A DNA stretch of 64,000 bases. Source: Pegea sp. RAD2-039. Taxonomy: Eukaryota; Chordata; Thaliacea; Salpida; Salpidae. The translations under genes were made by a program, and so were the position numbers. Below, one piece after another: positions 58,856 through 64,000 of the stretch. The DNA lies in assembly GCA_034620365.1 (NCBI GenBank), contig JAQGEQ010000380.1, positions 372,001 to 436,000 on the forward strand, read 5' to 3'. Each line of letters starts with the position of its first letter. Positions within the stretch are counted from its first letter, which is position 1. The notes under the pieces were generated by a model. The model ran no database searches. It saw only the letters and a list, made by a program, of their open reading frames with translations, and had not been told where the DNA came from.

Positions 58856-61374
58856 ATGGGAACTCATATACTACGAATTAATTACCTGAGCCATATTCTA
58901 GAGAAGTTTAATATTCAACGAGCCAACCGTAAGTTACTTCATCAGCCAAATATAGATTAAAAAAGTCAAGTTAACATGCCTCCAATTACTAAATGTGTGG
59001 GTTTATATGATTAATTTCTAACAAAGTATCCATAAAAAATTTGATAGATTTATTTTGTGATGTGAATCTGATAGTCGACGGAGAATTGTTCAAGCTTCAC
59101 CGTTCAGTTTTGGCTGCCAATAGTGATTATTTTTGGAAACTATTTAGCTCGATAAAAGACCAAAACACTTTTGTGTTACCTGGTGTTCCTTTAGTGGGTA
59201 AGCTAATTATTTAAAAGAAAGATGACAACACATAACAGCTTATATCTAATTTGATTAAAGCACTGAATTTGAAGCTAAAATGTTTTCTTTCTTCAACTCA
59301 GGTTTTCAAACTCTTTTGGATTACATGTATACAGCTAAATGGTCTTTAAACAGACTTAATATTGATGACGTCTATACGGCTTCACTCATTCTAGGTTTCG
59401 AACATATGAAGGTATTTACTAATATGCGCATACTTTTGGCTTTAAAATCGGGTTTAGATTGTTTTTTTTTTAAATTTAAGTATTGTGTTTTTTTTTTATT
59501 GAATTATGTTGAAAGCTTTATAAAAATGATTAAACAAGTTTTTGTGGCAAGAGGTTAAGTTCAAAAATATATTAAGAAATTTCAGTTAATTTAATAACTG
59601 TTAAAAATATACATGATTATTTAAATATTCTAGAGCGGTTTAAAGATAACATTTCTCTATTTTAAAAGTACTATAAACTTGTTAATAAGCCCGCATAATA
59701 AAGTAACTTAAATCGCGCAGAAGAAGATATGATTTTTATCTTATTCTATTTTAATTTTTATCAATAGGCGGCCTGTGAAAAAGTATATCAAGAATTAAAA
59801 TTAACTGAAAAACGAAACTTCAAAACAAATCCATTGAAAGATAAAACTTGCTTTGCTGTAAATAATGAAGAAGAATCAGGTAAGGTACAAATAATAACAG
59901 TCGTCTTTGTTTGATTATAAGCAGTTGAAGCCGTTTGAGCATCTTATATTCCTCTTACAGTAGCTTAACGTTTTACAAACAGACAGCTTGAGCTCAGCTA
60001 ATGAAGATGATTCAACCAGAATTGATCTATCTTTACAATCTAACAGTTCAGAAGAGCTGAAGGAGATTTGTTTTAAAGATGAGCAACTCTCCAGCTTTAA
60101 AGTCAGTGATTTTAAGAACGTTTTTTATTCTTTTCTATGAAATATGTTTAATAAAAAATAGTATTAAAGATTGTTTGAATTTGAACCAGATTCGAATTTA
60201 TTCAATACTTCACTAACTATTATTATAATCCCAGCAAAATTTGAAAATCGAAAAAGAATTTGAGAAATTGGCCAATCTTTTATAATATCTTTATAATAAA
60301 TACTTAAACATATTTTTTTATAACTTTATTGCTCAAATCTATTAATCATCAATATAAATTGAAACTTACAGCAAAATAAAAAGAATGGTCGGAAAAGAAA
60401 GACTGATGATAAAGAAACAGAAATAGAAAGAAAGAAACAGAGAGAAAACTACAGTAAAATGCTTGGTAAGATTATTGTAGCTTATTTATCTTATTCTATG
60501 TAATCCACAAAAAGAAGGCTGTCATTTTAAGAGGTTGCTTTTTTGGCAATGATAATAATTATTCAGTTGACTGCATTCTATAAATTTAACTGATTTTTTG
60601 TTTTTCGAGTTAACTTGTTAAAAAAGCGCACTATACAAACCACTGTTCGTCTAATCTCATCAGATTATCTGCGATAAAATTGCTATGATGTAGTAGAAAT
60701 TAATCAGACTTGTTGACTAGCCATCGCCAACACATAAAAAACCTTGTGATAGGAAGCTGAATTTAACATTCAACTTTTTATTTACATTTTGATACTCGTA
60801 TGAAGTGCTCTTGTGTATTTAGATTTTGGTTTAAAGAGGTAAACCGTTTTAGCAGTCAGCTTTTTCAAAACAAGTAGAACTTGTAACGTTTGATATCTTC
60901 CAAAAATAACATAATTTTTTAAGTTAATATACTTAAGTCTGCTAGAAAAATGAACCGGCCAGCTGCGGTTGGTTAAGCTCTACAAAATGTCTTTTAGCGT
61001 TGTATTGTTCAAGTTTTGCTATAAATAAACTAAAAGAAAAATTTACAGCCTATTTTTATCTTCTAGATGGTCCTTGCATTATGCTTGCTGATGAAGCCTT
61101 AGATCTTTCAACAAAGGTTCTTCAAGAAGAGAAAAATTTATCAGAAAGCACTTTAACAGTTGATAACCATCACAAAATTCACAAAAATGAGTCCCTCTTT
61201 ATTATAAAATATAGTGAAGCTAATGAAAAACAATCCGTCGTAAATAAAAGTCCCACAAGAAAAGAAAGTTCTTCAGAAAGTACAAATGGCTTTGATGATT
61301 GTGGATCAGTGAAAAATTTAACGAATAAGAATAAGCGCAGAGTTTATAAGATACGAAAAGTTACTTCTATTTAG
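58856..61374 (+). CDS. BTB/POZ protein with CtBP-type DLS motifs
   Basis: Seven predicted exons: 58856-about 58929, about 59045-59198, 59302-59412, 59768-59879, about 59984-60098, about 60373-60471 and about 61067-61374; about 315 residues. The BTB domain spans residues ~10-125: FCDVNLIVDGELFKLHRSVL, AANSDYFWKLF, then FQTLLDYMYTAKWSLNRLNI and DDVYTASLILGFEHMKAACE. After it the protein is polar, with a basic patch (KKNGRKRKTDDKE) that may be a nuclear signal. The last exon carries ADEALDLSTKV, which fits the PxDLS-type motif that recruits the CtBP corepressor; an earlier exon has RIDLSLQ. No C2H2 zinc fingers, Kelch or BACK domain are present, so DNA contact would need a partner. Probable nuclear corepressor adaptor; the family is not identified. 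Confidence 0.75.
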
Positions 61375-62967
61375 CTAATGTATTTTGCTTTGGCATTTTA
61401 GCAACTATTGTTACATCGTTTTTGCTCAACATGTATTTATCTGATTTAATTCTATGAATCGCTCATACAAATTATCTTCAAGAAAAGATTTTAAAAGAAA
61501 TAACTTAATTGAGTGGCCAAGGAGTGAAAAAACTCTAATGATTTTCAAATTATTACCTTTCTGAAAATGTTGATTAACCAAAACAAACAAAGAAATGTGT
61601 TCATTCAACATAAATATTCGAATTAAATCTGTTTGTTCAATCAAAAATGTGTTTTCATGCATTATTTATTAATGATAGATGAAAAGATTGAAATACAACT
61701 AAGTTCATTGAACATTTATTTGGCTCCCACTAATAAAGGAAAATTTTTTTTTCCACTAATTATTTAGTCAACAAGTTTTTGCTTTAAACACCTTTTTTAT
61801 TTCGTTACACAAATTTTTTTATGTAATTACTCCTTTCATAATTTTTTATTATCAATTTTCTTTCTTTTATAAGTAAATCAATGTTGACTTGAAATCTGCC
61901 AAATAGATTTTAAAGATAACAAAGTTTTCAATCTACGAGAAAGTTATCTAATAAATACCTTTTATAACACATTTTATATCATATCTGTTTTTTCTATAAA
62001 TCAAATTAGTTTTAATAGCTAAGCAAGCTATTCTTTTCATTTTTTGGGAATAATCCAAATTTCTGTATTTTAAATCTTTTTCTTGTTGAATTCTGAATAT
62101 AAAAATTCTTGATTGTATTTATCATGCTTTAGATCATAGTCAATTATAATTGAATGACGTTTGAAAGTTTATCTTAAAGTAATTCTTATTTTGAAGTTTC
62201 TATTCAATACCAAAACGTTTTTTTCTCAGAACTTGAACCCAGCATTGATAAAACAAAATAGTTAACTTTTGTGCACGAAGTTACTAACAAACACAAATTA
62301 CATTTAGTATAAATATTTGGAAGATAGAATTGAGCTTTTATTGATTGATAAGACAAAAATTTAGATTTAATAGAAGCTGAAATACTAATCGAACTTATTA
62401 GAAGCCAAATCTAAATTTTGTGGCTAATTTTAATTTATGACCAAACTTAATGAACAAGCTATTTTAACTTTTTTTTATAAAACCTTTCGAAATATATTTG
62501 AACATCTATTTTTTTCGGTATTTTTATTTTAATATATTCATAATAATTATATTATTTGTAAGGATGTGTGTTAGCGAGAGGTGTTCTCTTCAAGCACTTT
62601 CCTTCGCATTTATTGTAATAAATATTTGCTACATGGTGAGAAATAATATTAGGATATTGTTAAGTAAGATTTCTTAAAATATATTTAATTATTGACCAAC
62701 ATTTTTATGTAACCAGTATTTAATATAATAAATTTGTAAAAAGGTAAAAATATTCATTTTATGGTAAAAAATGGAAAACTAAAAACACAAGACTGCGAAC
62801 AAAAGGAACTGAAAACATTTCAGCGATGAAAAATATAAAATAAGAAAAGATTTTTTATGATATTTGTAGTAAATCAACTATCAACTTAAAAATTCAGCTT
62901 ATCTCCAAAAAAGTAATTCAAATCACCAATACACATTTGATAATTTCATCTCATTTACAACCAAATT
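61375..62967. other. convergent intergenic stretch
   Basis: 1.6 kb between the 3' ends of the BTB gene (+) and ILKAP (-). It is A+T rich. It holds one LINE/SINE tail copy at 62545-62625. No gene is supported. Confidence 0.4.
62545..62625 (+). mobile_element. LINE/SINE 3' hairpin tail
   Basis: Plus-strand copy: AAGGATGTGTGTTAGCGAGA, hairpin arms GCGAGAGGTGT and AGCACTTTCCTTCGC, then ATTTATTGTAATAAATAT. The second arm carries changes that still allow part of the stem. No tRNA-like head or LINE 3' UTR string is visible upstream. Confidence 0.65.
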
Positions 62968-64000
62968 TTATAGTTTACAAATTGAAACGATAAGAACAGT
63001 TACATTATCAGAGCTTCCACGTCTGACAGCTTCACTTGCTAGCTTGTTGCAAGCTGTTTCAAAGCGGAATGCTTCAACAGATTTAATGCTATCATTAGGT
63101 GGAACCAGTGAACTATCCTATAAAAACGATAACAACATCTTCTCGCCCATATCATTAAAGTAACTAACCTGGATTATTTGTAAAATGAAGTCGATAGCTT
63201 CTTCTGGATTAAAGACTTTCCAAAGACCATCACATGCCATTAATATAAATCTGTCATCATTTCTAAACTGGTATCGTTTCACATCTGGCACGTTGATTAC
63301 CCCGCATCGCTTGTATTGACCATCTCCTATTGAACGAGACACTTCTAGAATTCCAAGTACACGACCATCTCTACAAAACACCATTCAATTTATTAGATTC
63401 TTTGATTTATTTCGTGAAATTGTTGGTTTCGTGAAAATTGAACAAATAAATGATTAGTCGAAGTCTACATTTCGTGAAAGTTCAAAATAACATCTAGAGG
63501 TCTTGAAATATTTTAAAGTTTTGCTTGTATACACTTAGAGATGGCCTTATAACCAAGTTGATTAACAAATTAGATATTTATGAATCTTCTGAAAGTAACT
63601 TGAGAAAGTTGCAAACTTCTTTCTTTATTTTTATTTACAACCAAACACTAGACATATGTACTAGATACGTGTTTAAGTCTCAAGAAATCTACAACTCAAT
63701 GTTTCACTTTTTACGATATCTAATAGCATGGTTTAGGTTTTAATAGCTCACTCTTATCACACATTTTACAAAATGGTCATCAACTTTTTTGGTCTACAAT
63801 TTTCAAGCAATTTCGAATAAGTTTAACTTAAAAAATACTTAACTTTTTAGAATAAATTTTGTATTTGTTATCTAAAAATAAATCAAGAAGCAACCACAAA
63901 ACATTGACATCATTGAATTATTTACAAACCGCACAAAGCCACCAGATTTTTCGATTCTTTTGCGCTCATCATAATTAGAAGGGTTGTGTTCTTGACTCAA
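62968..64000 (-). CDS. ILKAP: ILKAP-like PP2C phosphatase, C-terminal exons
   Basis: Three exons in phase on the minus strand: 64000-63930 (continuing beyond the window), 63370-63169 and 63117-62968. Together they give the C-terminal ~140 residues of a PP2C serine/threonine phosphatase. Key blocks are DERKRIEKSGGFVRDGRVLG, LEVSRSIGDGQYKRCGVINV, and FILMACDGLWKVFNPEEAID, with the metal-binding Asp in MACDG, then RRGSDNVTVLIV, whose Asp is the last metal ligand. The GDGQYKRCGV block is specific to integrin-linked kinase-associated phosphatase, which damps ILK signalling. The N-terminal half lies outside the window. All visible catalytic residues are intact. Confidence 0.92.

Noticed and set aside
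1-64000. CRISPR arrays, prokaryotic operons or viral genes
   Set aside because: Spliceosomal introns and animal gene families run through the whole window; no regularly spaced repeats or capsid, integrase or polymerase genes of viral type were seen.

Overview
The window is nuclear DNA of an invertebrate animal. It is strongly A+T rich, with spliceosomal introns mostly of 50-600 bp (GT/AG) and short intergenic gaps. The gene set is metazoan: a sperm calcium channel subunit (CatSper2), NF-YB, SNAP29, an LRCH scaffold, a TBC1D12/14-type Rab GAP and ILKAP. I cannot name the species. A cnidarian, placozoan, sponge, tunicate or small-genome lophotrochozoan would all fit, and no RNA gene or mitochondrial marker is present to decide.

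Layout: 0.2-1.2 kb holds the 3' part of an unrecognised gene. 1.8-5.5 kb holds a 13-exon CatSper2 gene (+). 7.8-15 kb holds a tandem array of three intronless seven-transmembrane receptor-like genes (+) that share an unusual family signature; the middle one has an in-frame TAA before its first membrane helix. 16-19 kb holds MAIP1 (+) and a METTL25-type methyltransferase (-). 22.3-23.7 kb holds SNAP29 (+). 26.1-29.9 kb holds a TBC1D12/14 relative (-). 32-37.4 kb holds a CENP-V/GFA-like protein (+), an XRCC1-N-terminal-domain protein with two UBZ4-type zinc fingers (+) and NF-YB (-). 39.5-41.5 kb holds CIAO3/NAR1 (+). 43.3-44.6 kb holds a GNAT acetyltransferase (-). 45-47.4 kb holds a decayed non-LTR retrotransposon. 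48.6-50.6 kb holds an intronless LRCH gene (-). 53.1-55 kb holds a protein with four dsRNA-binding-like segments (-). 58.9-61.4 kb holds a BTB protein with DLS (CtBP-type) motifs (+). 63-64 kb holds the 3' exons of ILKAP (-).

The genes are unrelated housekeeping and tissue genes; apart from the receptor array there is no functional cluster. The most structured signal outside the genes is a LINE/SINE partnership. A short hairpin-plus-ATTTATTGTAATAAAT 3' tail recurs at six places. In one of them it ends a SINE with a tRNA-like head carrying A and B boxes. In others it follows sequence also found next to the C-terminal end of a CR1/L2-like LINE open reading frame. A second LINE-tail family and a GC-rich repeat family with three copies are also present.

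Intergenic DNA is otherwise very A+T rich and featureless to the eye. All exon borders were inferred by eye from GT/AG sites, reading phase and protein-family resemblance; they are predictions, not transcript-supported.
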